DNA from: Bryum argenteum | Taxonomy: Eukaryota; Streptophyta; Bryopsida; Bryales; Bryaceae | Length of the DNA stretch: 64,000 bases | Assembly: GCA_037043015.1 (NCBI GenBank) | Contig: CM073324.1 | Location: 18,678,097 to 18,742,096 of the forward strand | Reading direction: 5' to 3' | In this document: piece by piece, positions 41,505 to 60,104 of the stretch | How positions within the stretch are numbered: the first letter of the stretch is position 1 | How the letters are laid out: each line of letters opens with the position of its first letter | Translations under genes and position numbers: made by a program | Notes under the pieces: generated by a model | Told to the model about the DNA's origin: nothing | What the model saw: the letters and a program-made list of their open reading frames with translations, nothing else | Databases searched by the model: none

Positions 41505-42133
41505 ATGGGGAAGGACGCAACTCAGTCCGCATCAGGAGGCGCAGCCATGGACATAAACGACCCGGATTTACTATTGCCGTCCGTTCTCCCCTTCAAGAAA
41601 ACGCAACTCACCGATCGCTATCCGAAAGGTCAAACTCGCGGGCGACACTGGAAGCATCTCAAGCAGATCATTCAGGCGGAGAATTATTACTCCTACCCTG
41701 CCGATGAGCCTACTTGTACGCGACGACTCTTTTCGATTCTATCGTTCTACATTGTGACTATTATTGCATTGTGCAGATGTGGAGCCTCTTTTCTGTCAAT
41801 TCTTATTGTATCGATTCTCGTCCTGTGTTGTGACGAATATTGCATTGTGCAGATGTGAGTATCGAGGCGCCTCCTTCGATGTATCCCTCCAAGAAGTACT
41901 GCGACATTACTGGCTTCCAGGTTTGTGTTCGCATTCTTAAGTAGCATTTTTAGCGCTTGGATTGAAGGCAAAATATTTATACAGATGTGGTGATGCTGCA
42001 GGCACCTTATACAGATCCGAGGACGAAGCTACGGTATGCAAATACCGAGGTGTTTAAGTTGATTCGATCATTGCCTGAAGATACCATTCAAGGCTATCTC
42101 TCTCTTAGAAATGCAGCTGTTGTCTTGAAATAA
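41505..42133 (+). CDS. INO80C: INO80 complex subunit C / Ies6-like (YL1-C domain)
   Basis: Three exons: 41,505-41,715, 41,853-41,920 and 42,002-42,133, 136 residues. The first exon gives [20 protein letters not shown] and [11 protein letters not shown]. The junction T|AT restores [20 protein letters not shown]. The last two exons encode the YL1-C domain ([31 protein letters not shown]), ending [12 protein letters not shown], as in plant and animal Ies6. In yeast and animals Ies6 partners Arp5 in the INO80 nucleosome remodeller. Length agrees with plant homologues. Intron 1 contains a duplicated acceptor region (see findings). A telobox lies just upstream. Confidence 0.95.
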
Positions 42134-43320
42134 GAGGATGCTATCGCGCATGTATTTGATAAACGAGTAGTTATTAGGGTTTGATGCATCTTCAATCATA
42201 TCTCTGGTGTATATCGAAGGTTTTGATGTTTTTGTATGATTTCGAGACAATGTTCATAAAGTGTGTGTGCTCAATAGTTGAATTGTGCATTGAAGCGATG
42301 GTATATCGCTGCACCTATCTGAAGAGGCGACTCTGAACCTTGTATTTGATCTTCCCTTCATGTTGCTCGTTTCACATGTGGGATTGTGGTATTGAACTTG
42401 AGCATCGTGGTGCTTTTTTTCAGCATAGAAACGTAGTTTCGTGTTGTTTGTGTGCTAGTGCACCGTAGCTTACTGCAACTCATCTTATCATATCAGTTTG
42501 GAGATTAAGGATGCCTTCATGGAAGGTTTGCATCATAATTGATCGTATATCAAAGTGTTTGAGTACTTCGAGTATGTTTGTCAAATTCTGGCATGTTGCA
42601 TTGTCCACTTGTGAGGTATCTATGCTTGGGGAGATTTTTAGATTGGTGTAAAAGATCCATCACATGTTTCTATTTGTATCAGTTTCGTTCAATATGCTTG
42701 ATACCTTTACAATGTCAATCAAGGGCCGTTCGGGGAGGGAAAATGATACATGTGAGTGAACTCAAAGCTCCCAATAATGTGAAACGTTACTTTTCTTTTC
42801 ATGTTTTTATTTTTATTTTATTATTTTTTATACTATTGCTCAAAATAAATCATGAATGTAGTTAACAGATGATTTCATGGAGAGTTGAGCTCATCTAAAG
42901 GATACTTTACATACGAAGTCAAGCTTTACAATTATCCTCTCATGTGATTGATTTTTTTCTTGAAGTATCTTGAAAGGACCAATCACTTGAAAGGAATTTT
43001 GTCTTTTTACGGCCTTATAAACAACTTAACTCTTTGTGTAAAGTGTCCTCAAAGAGAGCAAAGGTTTTTTTTTTTTTTCTTCTTCTTCTTCTTTCTTTCT
43101 TTCTTCCAGGATCGCCTTAATTCCTTCCGACAAGCATCCTTTTTTACAATAGTGCATTTTTAAGGATATACACAATATTTCTTGAGCATTGATTCTATAT
43201 GTACTGCATGCAAGGTTGTGCATGGATGACTCCGAAGTCCAATTTTAAAATATATAAAAAAGTTTGAACGGGTCCAATCGCACCTACTTTGTCGACACAC
43301 ATTAGTTGCTTGCATTGCTA
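42134..43320. other. Intergenic, no gene seen
   Basis: INO80C 3' flank followed by AT-rich DNA. A CT-rich run (TTCTTTCTTTCTTTCTTCC) lies at 43,085-43,110. No conserved ORF. Confidence 0.5.
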
Positions 43321-45960
43321 ACTTTACCATGCATAACCCGTAAAGCTCCTTGAGACCTAAAATGGGTTTTACAATAACGAGCACCTTGGATGAAGAGGTC
43401 AAAAATTATACTTTTTCCTAAGATTTATTGGGTGTTCCTTATTCTGCAAAATGTATGTGGTAAAATTTGCAAAGTCAAATTCCACTTCTTGAGTCTTTTA
43501 GAACAATCCTTGGGTTGTGAGCGGAGATGAGGGAGCTTGAAAAGTATTCTTTTTTGTAGTTTTGTTTTTGAAAAATGTCTAATACTAAATCATTCCCGTC
43601 TTAAGTTCCAAAGTGACTCAAGTCTAATTAGTTTACAAGGGCACCCTCCAGAAATTCTAAAAAAAAATTTTACAATGTCCAAAATAACTTAGGAGACAAA
43701 CTTTGGATGTTATGACCTCTCAAATGGTAAACATTCAACGGTCACTTTTTAAAAAACTGACTAAATATAGTCTTAAATACAAGATTTTACGATTAGAACT
43801 TTTATAAACAAGGGATAGAAACTTGCTCACACCCCCGAGAGGTAGAAAATCACAATTTTAAAATTTCAAGCTCCCATAAAACACCAAGGAGCTTTAGGAT
43901 TTAAACCAAGGTTGGAGGTATAAACCCCACCCTCCTCCCACCCCTTTACCTATTCCATGTACTCATCCTTGAGTGGTTTACTAGTGTAGATCATTGGTGA
44001 GCTCCCCTTGGAAGGGCCATCCGTTAGACAGAGTGAGTTTGACACCCACCATATGGACTTAGTACTGGAGACTCTAGGTGGATGACAAGATTCGAACTTG
44101 AGTATTTTCTTTATGCGTCAGATCGCCTTTAGAATTGCGATCTATAGCAAGAAACCCTCTTAGAGTCCTAGCCTTAAAACCGAGGAGATCTTGGTAGGTG
44201 GAACATGAGCCCCTTATACCCACACCCCCGGTTTAAATTTGTACCATTGTGGAACAAGTTACCTAATATCAACTGTGAAAGGTGTTGATTCCACACAAGA
44301 TTCCATACAACGCATCACAACTACTTCAAAAAGATTCTCCAACTTGCTGCGTTGAGGGTTGATAAAATAACTAAATAACTGGAATAACTAAAAAATAAAG
44401 CAAATTCTATGCAACCAATGCAATTTCACAGACAACAAGGCAAAATTAGTAAGCTGACTCGGAAAGGAGATAAGCCTCATGCGATTATGAACGCAGCCAC
44501 GGGGCCCCGGAACAAGCGGTCATAGGCCCACCCACCCAAGTCCGCGCGGTCAAGTGGACCTTCCACTCATGCCATGAGTGCAGTCAGTCCCCTTGCTCTT
44601 CCTGTTCAGTCAATGTTCCGTCCCCTTCTCTTACTCGGAAGGGAGGGGCAGAGTAGCCGTGCATTGATCCATCGCAAATCGGTGGGAGAAATCCTTTTGA
44701 TTGCTGTGGTAAAATTGTTGCAGTGCGAGGATGACGAGGGGCAAGCAAAAGATTGAGGCGCAGAAGCGATCTGCGGAGCGCGACCAGAAGCCCAAGGGCT
44801 CCCAGATCGAGGCTCGTAGCGCCGGCCTCAAAATCGTTTGCACCGTTTGCAAGGTCCGATTAATCGATGACTACCTTGGTCACTGGATTTTACAGTGTAA
44901 ATGTGAAACTCGTTGTGATTTTAGGGTTTTGGAGCTCTTTTGTGATTGAAACTCTCGTTGTATCGATTTTGTAATCTGTCGGTGGAATTTCGAATCTTTT
45001 TTTTATTGATAAATTTTTCTGTATATGTACGCTTGACAATGTCCTCAAAGTGAAATTATGCCGTTCCGCTTGCTATTATGCGTGGATCGATTATATATTT
45101 GTATGTGGATCGTCAGTCAACGAGAAAATGCTCTTGTTGCGTTACGATGATTGATTTTTTTTATCTGAGAAGACGAAGCAGTGGTTGGGATTAGTGGTTC
45201 ATGAACTGTTCTGTTGATAATTTGTTCTATTTGATTTGATAGCAATTTATATGTTGTTTTCCATCTACATAGAACAATGTTCGTGTGCTCGGAGTGTTGG
45301 AATTCTGTAGTGGAAAATTCTGTGTGTAGTAATCTGCTTGAGTCAGCTACACTGACGAAATTGCAATCTGGTGTTTTAAATAGTGATTACAAACCTGTAC
45401 AGTAAATGTGAACTTGACTTTTTGTGTTGCACTTCCAACATTATTTGTTCAATAGTATAGAATACAAACGAAATTCACTTGCTGGTAATTAGTGTGGAGG
45501 CTCAAGTGTATGAAGAAACTTGGCTAATACTAATCTTCTATGGATTTTAAAAAAGTGTTTTGAGGTTAAATCATTAATCTGCAAGTAAAGTGTCTAGTAA
45601 TTTCTGTGCTCGATATTTGGGTTCATCCTGTTTCACTGACTTTGTCCAATTGTGCTGTGATTTGCAGGCACCACTGGCGAATCACAAACAGCTCGTGGAT
45701 CACTTTGGTTCTAAGCATCCCAAAGAGCCAGTGCCACCAGCTCCTTCAAGTTGAACCATGTGTTGGAACATACAAACCTTTTCTAGTTTCCCCAGTTATC
45801 ATGCTCTACCAGTTGACTGCAAGGTTGACTGCTTCTTGTACTTGTAAATTTGTGAATTTGAGGTCTTTCAGCAATCATGAAGGTGTTGGTTCTAGTGCTC
45901 ATGTATGTTTTTGATTCTTGATTTGGCTGCTTCAACTGGATTGTTGAATCGAATGTCAAT
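43320..45960 (+). repeat. Segmental tandem duplication, unit 1 (4F5 gene)
   Basis: Upstream part (43,330-43,810) aligns to 46,745-47,840, and the gene plus 3' flank (44,731-45,930) aligns to 48,310-49,060, in the same order and orientation. The middle (43,830-44,690) has no counterpart in unit 2. Confidence 0.8.
44731..45754 (+). CDS. 4F5 / At2g23090-like small zinc-finger protein, copy 1
   Basis: Two exons, 44,731-44,853 and 45,668-45,754, 69 residues. The N-terminus is MTRGKQKIEAQKR with a KPKGSQIEARSAGL segment (4F5 domain). The second half has CTVCK, then after the intron HKQLVDHFGSKHP, giving a C2H2-type Cys-x2-Cys and His pair as in At2g23090 and ZNF706. A likely 5' UTR intron ends at TTGTTGCAG just before GCGAGGATG. 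The cellular role of plant members is not well established. It is the upstream member of a tandem pair. Confidence 0.92.
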
Positions 45961-46570
45961 ATAAACCCTGCAGCATGTACATGTACATGAGAAAAACACG
46001 TAAACACTATTATGTGTAGAAATGAAAAGTTTCATAAATTTCTTCAACATAAAGCATGTATGAGATGAAGGGTCTAATCTAAGCATTTGGGACTATAATC
46101 TGGTGTGAGTTCGTAAATATGTACGAGGTGTATGTGGCAAAATATGTAAATTAGAAGACCTCATGGATTTGGTGTGATTGGTGGCTCTAAGTGAAACTTG
46201 CCTAAATCTGCCCAATTTGTTTGAAGCAACAATCTTTAAGTCCGCGATTACAACATGGATATAAATCCTTGCAAACAATGCCTAGAAATACTTTTGCACA
46301 AACATTGGATGTTATGACTTAGTAATTAATTATCTTCCAACATCCACACCCACGGAGTGCATGAGGTATTAACTCACACTTTTAACATTTCAATCTTCCG
46401 ACACACAAGGAAATTTAGAGTTTGAGACTTGCAGGCTAAAGGAGCAAGAGCCTTGCTACTCATTCGGCTACGTAAATTTGCCTTTTGGAAGATTTTATTT
46501 GGCCTTTTTTGGAAAATCTCAAAACTTTTGGACTTGAAGCAATTTTTAAATTTTTTTATGGTACGCAGGA

Positions 46571-46684
46571 TGTCTTATTAGACAAAATTCTTATTCATTT
46601 GTTTGACATTGAAGACGTATCAAATGTACATCTCATCTAAATTGTGTTTGACAAATGAATAGGAATTTTGTCTGATAAGACAAC
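46571..46684. mobile_element. 114-bp foldback element
   Basis: TGTCTTATTAGACAAAATTC followed by TTATTCATTTGT, inverted at the other end with about two mismatches in 30 bp, separated by about 50 bp. It would fold as a single long hairpin. Probably a tiny MITE; target duplication not certain. Confidence 0.7.
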
Positions 46685-46817
46685 GTTTATGGTATGGTAG
46701 AAGGAGGATCTTTTAAGAATTTTTTTGAGGAAGGGTGTGGATTAACCCTGTAGCTCCTTGACACCTACAATGGGTTTGTGCATTTTTTGGCGGCTTAGAT
46801 GAAGGGGTTGGAAGTAA

Positions 46818-47388
46818 GGCCCGCTTTACATTGGGTCTGGGGCCGGATGGAAGGTTGGCCGGATTTGGCTTCAATCCGTTCCCAAATCCGGCCCCAAATT
46901 CTTTAAATTCTTCCATCCAACCCCAAGAAATATAAAGCCTTGGGGCCGGATTGAGGGCCAAATTTCTAATTAAGCACTTCGGCCCCAAGTAATGTAAAGC
47001 CTTAAAGCCTAATTTTGGAGCCAGATTTGCAAAGTTTGTATGAATAGGGGCACTTAAAAATAAATAAATAAATAACAAAAAAAAAACAAGTAAAAAAACT
47101 CTTCAAGTTATTGACAGTTGAGATTTGGAAGATTCAACGATGGAGCCCCATCCGGCCCTAGATGGGGAATTGGGTCACCAAAAACCTCGTCCCAATTGAT
47201 CCCTTGGGGTCAGATGGTTTGGCGCCAAAACCATGCCACCTAAGGCGACACATAGGATGAGTTGTGCTTCCGGTCGGCCCCAAATGCAAAGCCCTTGGGC
47301 CGGATTTTAAAGAATTGAGCAATCCTATTGGTTGAAATTGGAAGAGTTTGGGCCGGCTCTCCATCCGGCCCTAAATGTAAACCGGCCC
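46818..47388. mobile_element. 571-bp PIF/Harbinger-type MITE
   Basis: Flanked by TAA on both sides (46,815-46,817 and 47,389-47,391). Inverted ends: left GGCCCGCTTTACATT and GGGGCCGGATGGA, right (complement) GGGCCGGTTTACATTTAGGG and GGCCGGATGGA. TAA/TTA target duplication with GG-rich ends is typical of PIF/Harbinger (Tourist-like) elements. Its interior carries several further GGCCCCAAAT / GCCGGATT motifs. It is non-coding. The homologous empty site is at about 43,412. Confidence 0.85.
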
Positions 47389-48309
47389 TAATATCTTTGC
47401 CTAAAGTTTTTGTTGGTTGTACTTTATAGTGCAAAGTATACGTGGTAAAATTTGGAAAGTAAAATTTCAATTTTTGAACCTTCTAGGAGAATCTATGGAT
47501 TGGAAGCTGAAATGGGGCAGCTTTAAAAAGTTTTTCCTGATATTTATTTTTAAGAAATTTTTATTACCAAATTACCAAATCATTACCAATCTCTTTTTAA
47601 TTTCAAAGTGCCCTCCAGTCCGAAGTTTAACCATTTTGAAAAGGACAAGCTTTCGAAAATTTCAAAAAATCAATCTTCACTCAATGCCGAGAAAAACTTA
47701 AGAAACAAACTCGGGATGTTACGATTTCTCAAATGGTAAACATCCAACAATCGATATTTGAAATAGTAACTAAAGATAGTCTTAGGTACAAGATCTTACG
47801 AAAGATAGTCTTAGGTACAAGATCTTATGGTTGGAAATTTAAGGATTTGATAATCTTCCAAAGCTTTCAAAAGCTTCTCGAAGATTGCATGTGGCCGCTT
47901 GTTCCCTGAAGGTGCTACAAAACTCTAGAAGGTTTCGTTTCCCCTTCGTGGCACGTTCTTCTTTACCTTCCAAAAGCTTCCTTACGCTTCGAAAAGGTTC
48001 CATAGTTGTTTTTTTATGTCTCTTGAACCTTACTTCGCAAGCTTCCTCTAGTATAAATAAAAGGTGAAGGCCATTGCTCCTCATTCTCTTTGACACACTT
48101 ATACTTGTTCTTTGAGCTATCAATACCACTTTCAACTTTCTCATCTTGAATGTTATTCTAACTCTTGTATAAAGAATCCCCTCACTTTGGCTTATTTCAG
48201 TCTTCTTTGAGGTACCCTCTCAATGAGGTTTCCTATTTTATGATTGAATTGCTCTCCGTGGAGAAATCTCCATATTGTTATAGTACATCTGTTGTGTCCT
48301 TCTAGTGCG

Positions 48310-48902
48310 ATGGCTAGGGGAAATCAAAAGATTGAAGCGCAGAAGCGAGACGAGAAACGCATGGAGAAGCCGAAGGGCTCCCAACTTGAGGCGCAACGGG
48401 CCGGCCTAAAAGTCGTTTGTACCGTATGCAAGGTATAATTCTTCCTTAATCATGTGTAGGCTTTGATCATTATTTCATCGTTGTGGATACTAAACTTAGG
48501 GTTTTGGTGGCTTGGAATAAAATAACCAATCCAGAAGTGTTTATCAATTGTGTAGTCTGTTGGTAGAATTCTAATTCAATTCATAGATTCACATTTGATA
48601 TGGTACGCCACTCACTATCTATGCTGTTTCGCTTGCTATGATGTCATAAATTAAGCATGGATGGACTTTTGAGTAGTGTTTTGACTATTGACGTTATAAC
48701 ATTAATTTTGTTTCGCATCGCTTTTCGGGAACCCTAAAACTTCCGTACTCGACATTTGGGATTCATCTTGTTACACTAACTGTGCAATCGTGTTGTTGAA
48801 TTGCAGGCACCACTAGCAAATCACAAACAGCTCGTGGATCACTTCGCTTCTAAGCATCCCAAAGAACCGGTGCCATCAGATCCTTCAAGTTCTTCAACTT
48901 AA
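48310..48902 (+). CDS. 4F5 / At2g23090-like small zinc-finger protein, copy 2
   Basis: Two exons, 48,310-48,432 and 48,807-48,902, 72 residues. It has the same organisation as copy 1: MARGNQKIEAQKRDEKR, KPKGSQLEAQRAGL, CTVCK|APLANHKQLVDHF, ending PSDPSSSST. The intron is shorter (374 bp against 814 bp). The start is the ATG aligned with copy 1; an in-frame upstream ATG at 48,244 lies before a likely 5' UTR acceptor (CCTTCTAG). Both copies keep zinc ligands and frame, so both may be active. Confidence 0.92.
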
Positions 48903-51649
48903 CCATGTGTTGAAGCTTCGAAACCTTTTCTAGTTTCCTCAGTTCTCATGCTCTACCAGTTGACTGTCTCTTGTACTTGTATATTTGTGCTGTTTAAGGT
49001 CTTTCAGCAATCATGAAGGTGTTGGTGCTATTGCTCATGTATGCTTTTTGCTGTTTCATTTGGATTCTCGAATCGAATGTCAATGTCAGCCTTGCAGAAA
49101 CAAAATTAACGTAATCACTACAGACGTGTGAAAATTACATATTTCTATAAAGTAACGGCGTAACATAAGAAACCGAAGTAGAGATATAGAATAGTTAGAG
49201 TCCTTTGAAGGGATTAAGTGGTAATTGGGATGTTAGTAGGGATCAAGGCAGTAGCTTATTGTCTGCGGTCTTATGTATCGTTGCATGGAAGTTAGTGTGA
49301 TTGTGACCAATGTTACAAAGTTTGTATGGATTCTCTTTGTTTGTTCTTTTTTGGAGAATGACTACATTTAGACAGGGGAAGTGATTTTCCTATCTCAAAG
49401 GATTGGTTGTTCAACATGCCACATTTGGCAGATCCGCTACCCATCCAACTCTCACTCATTTGGTAAGTGTCTGATACGGGTACCAAAAAGGACTGTCTTA
49501 CTAAAACACTGTCATTTTATGTTTCACTTATTGTGTGCTAGAAATTACACTTTTTCAATTCGCATGTATTCAATGATGGATTCATGAGAAACTTGTAATA
49601 CTTCATGCAAAATTGCATTGAGCAAGAAAAATCGAACAATTTTCATATTCCTTTTCATTCCTTTAGTTTTCAAAAAGGAATCTGTCTTAATTCCTTTTTG
49701 AGACAAAAGGAACAATCCGGAATATCAATTCAAAGCAAAGTAGGTGACAAAGAAGAAATTTAGTTAAAACAAGATTAGAGTTATATCTATGTTTAATCTT
49801 AAATCCAGATTTGATGTTTTACTATATTTCCTTAATCATGAGAACTTTCAAAAATCAGCTATTTTTACACAACCTAAAAGGACTATGATTTCATATTATC
49901 TATGTCTTGAAACTATATGAAATGCTCAAATATAAACTTAATAAAATGCATGAATATTTGTTTCAATATAAAATCTTAAATTCATAGTCATTTTGCTACT
50001 ATAATGTGAACAAGTGCTGAATATGATAAATTAGGAAAATATTCAATTTTTGAGTTTAACCTATAAATCACATGATTATTGTGTACCAACATGCCATCTA
50101 TGACACCATGAAAGTTTTGTAATTTTCCAATATTTTTTTCATTTCCAAAAGGACATTTTTCTAAAGTCCGGACAGTCCGGAGAAGGATACCCTGATTGGA
50201 CACTTGCCCCATTGAAGGCATTGTTTACTTCTAGTTAAGTTGACCTTAACTATGCATTTAAGAAAATCTCAAAACTTTTGAACTTTTAGACTTCAAGTAG
50301 TTTTGAATTCTTGTCATAGTATGGTGAAGAGCAGAATATAGTATGATTATTTAGTAAAACCACTATGAAAGGATGTAGATTCAAAGAGGTGCTACATTTT
50401 TGCACTTATGTACTTACCCTTTTTAATTGGATGACGCATACTATTAGTGATCAAAATGAAAAGTATCATTCTTCTTGCACCAAGGTCGAACATATCATTA
50501 CGCCACTTCCCGAAATTTGGAAAAAACTCACAAAAGCAGTCTGTGACGCCCTGCTCGACTGCTGCTTATGGTACATACGTCACATGCATTCCCATGCACA
50601 CAAACACATGCTTTCATACGTGCTGGCGAGTGACGACACTATCCTCCCCCAATTCCGCAAAAACTTCGATACAGAAACTTAAAATATTCCTCAGGAAAGC
50701 ACGACGTCATCTTCCATACTGCATCGGAGACACCCACTTCGCCACGGTTGCAAGATTCGGTCATACTTCCGCTCCGAAAGTACAGTCATAGCTACTTACA
50801 GTCTCAAATGAATAATTTTTTATGTAAGTTGCTAAAAAAAAAATGCAAGCATACGAGCATAAAACTTACTCATCGATGGTGACGAACCTGGCTGGTTCGG
50901 AGACGGCAGAATAGTACTACCAGCTCTGTCCGAAACGGACTACTATGTTGTGAGCAATTGCATTGGAGGTTTCGGTCTAGAGGTGTGCTTGTATATTTTT
51001 GTGTCTGAGCGTGAGGTCGATCAATTCTGAAACTGCAGCTTGTATTTGCTTCCGAGTAAGTAATGCCTATGACACTGTAAAACCCAGCAACAGTTTTTCT
51101 TGATTCATACAATTTGTGCTTGAATTCTTCTGTTGAAGCTTTAGTGTGATCGTGTGAGTTGCTTGTGTCCTCAATGGCTTCGGTGATCGTCAGTCTAGAA
51201 AGGGGTAGTTGTTTTGTCAATTGTAATTTGCTGCGTTGTAGGATAATTCTGTTCGTAAGATGCTTGGAAAATTCTTCAAGAGGGTTCAAACTGAGCCGTT
51301 TTGGAGTAATGTGGAGTGGGATTGGTTCAGTATCATTCGGCTACTCAGTCTTGCCATGATATTCCATAGCCGTTTCCTTACTTCCTACTAGTCTAAATTA
51401 CACCATCGATATTTTTTTTCTCCCCTCTTTCTTTTTCTAGCAAACAGCCGAATCTGAGTAATGTGCCACTTCTTGATCCTTCACTTTGTACTGACCTCAA
51501 ATAAATAATCTCAAAAGTTGTTCAGTTGATCATATTTTGATACGGAATCATGTCGAAGCGAACCTGTTTTTTTAGCAATTAGTTGCTCACTTTCTCCCCA
51601 AAAATCCACCATTCTTGCTTCCAGGCTTTTCGTATGCTGGATTGACGGA
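48903..51649. other. Intergenic, no confirmed gene
   Basis: 3' flank of the second 4F5 gene, then AT-rich DNA. A + strand ORF at 50,447-50,791 lacks motifs. The final part (about 50,900-51,640) is presumably the malic enzyme promoter and 5' leader. Confidence 0.45.
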
Positions 51650-56345
<4,696 letters not shown>

Positions 56346-57254
56346 ACACTAGACGCTTCACTTGCCCCACTGCAGTTGACAGCTTCCTGGACTTGAGTTT
56401 TCAGCAATGTAAATTCTGAATATGGTTTGTTTATATCTTGTGTATTGTAATTTTCAGCATGGAAAATTATAAGATGTTACAATGACACCCCAGTGAGTAC
56501 ATGGTACTAGACACTCTTATGTATGTTTCCTATGAGGAAAGATTACTAGAACTCTTTTATTGGACTGCTCCATTTTAGAGCACTTTCCTGTAAAGATACA
56601 CTGCAATAATCTAATTCAAAGATAATGAAGTTATCTTAACTTCCGGAATGGCATGATGAACATTTGATGGACAAAATACTTTCTGTCCATTGGACATCCT
56701 TCCTAAGCAGGTAATCATCTAGAACAGTTTGACATTTGGTTCTATGTGCTCAAAACTACAAAAACCTCGCTCAAAAATGGGTAACGGTTTCCTGCAAAAA
56801 TTGAAGTTGACTAAAAAATGTGTTCAGAATTCAAGGGCTTTGTGACCCCAAGCTTAGTAGGACTTCATTAGCCATACGCTGTACACGTCAACAAGATCGT
56901 ACACCTTCGCAACTTATCCGACAAAAGAAAAGCCAAAGACTTCTTTGACCACGCACTTGATAAGCAGCTTCTCATACTTGACCTGAACAAGCACACCAAA
57001 ATTGAACTCATAAAACAACCACTTCATTTTATAATCAATTCTACAGAGAAAAGTGATTTCTTCTCTCTCTTGTATTGAGTATTTGAGAGAACAAAATGAA
57101 ATCTGATGTTCAAATTAAACCAACTCCTACTCACTAGTGTAAGTGTGTGTTCTTTGAGCACCATAACATTCCGGAGAAGAAAAGAATCAGTAGATGCAAA
57201 CCAACCTGTGGAAAGTAACCTCATCGAATCATTTCGTAGTAAATCAAGTCAAAA
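56346..57254. other. Convergent 3' flanks of malic enzyme and DHS
   Basis: Non-coding sequence between two convergent genes. It should hold both 3' UTRs. No further ORF with motifs. Confidence 0.6.
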
Positions 57255-59149
<1,895 letters not shown>

Positions 59150-60104
59150 CGCCAAAGATCAGCTTAGGATTCCGATGTAGGGTTCAGGGTTTAAGGATTG
59201 CTCAACCCACGAATCCCAACACCAGCGATGAAGGAACTACTAAATCCTCCTCTCAGGATGAACACTGAACCAGTTTCTACTCGAGAATACTCGTGATACT
59301 ACCTCAAGATTCATAACATAAGAACCCACAACAGTCCAATCAAACCCGCAGGAATTACAAAACGCAGAAGCTATTGAATCCGTGGATGAACTCGGTAATC
59401 CCAACGCAATATTGGGCAGGCAGAGAAACAAGAAGCAGAAGAATGCAAGCTTAAGAAGCAATAAGAGTGGCAAGGAAGTAGAAGACGAATAACTTCAGGT
59501 TTCTTTACAAGAATGGCGAGAAAAGCGTATTTGTTGAATCCATTTTTGAATGTCAACAACCACACAACACTGTAATACCAGTAGTTGAAGAACACAAACT
59601 TCTCTCAAAGTGAATAGTAAGCTTAAGCTGTACGAGACAAGAGTCTGAAAATCATAACCCTAATCAATGGTGGTGCAGGCGAAAATGACGGAGGGTGCGA
59701 GACAGACGAGTGTTGGATGAATGAAACGCAAAATGTCATCTACAGGTGTGGATAGCATATGTTATAAAATCCGACTGATGGTGGATATTCTGGCCGCATT
59801 GACAATTGCCAAGCAGTTGCATGGCGGAGTAGGCCAGCCACTGGGGTCGTCCGTCCAGTCAACCACTCTCGAGTGGGCACTCGTTTTGCGTCCCCCCTTG
59901 TGTTGCCGAAGTCGCTCCGAACTTGCTGTCACTCCTACTCCTGCCTCAACCACTATGAATCATCTTCTGAGCTCACCTGTCGCCACACCGGCCGGATTGC
60001 GTCATAAGTCACAACACACGATCGAACTTGAGCACGAAGTGTCGCGGAGCCCATTCAGATAAGCAATTGGAGAGCGTCCACTTTGGGTTTGAGGGATTGT
60101 GGGT
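59150..60104. other. Divergent promoter region of DHS and RING-H2 genes
   Basis: A 955-bp intergenic region. The DHS side has a telobox-like AGGGTTCAGGGTTT near 59,180. ORFs here on both strands lack family motifs. Confidence 0.55.

Larger units (their letters stand above)
46730..49080 (+). repeat. Segmental tandem duplication, unit 2 (4F5 gene)
   Basis: Second unit of the duplication, interrupted by a Harbinger-type MITE (46,818-47,388) that unit 1 lacks. A small local duplication of AGTCTTAGGTACAAGATCTTA is present at 47,777-47,826. Confidence 0.8.

Noticed and set aside
44060-44110. tRNA or SINE B-box-like sequence (AGATTCGAACTTG)
   Set aside because: No cloverleaf could be folded around it and no A box at the right distance was convincing.
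48244-48309. Upstream in-frame ATG extending the second 4F5 protein
   Set aside because: The extension is not shared with copy 1 and lies before a likely 5' UTR acceptor (CCTTCTAG); the family starts at MARGNQ/MTRGKQ.
50447-50791. 114-codon ORF upstream of malic enzyme
   Set aside because: No motif, overlapping ORFs in two frames, located in a presumed promoter region.
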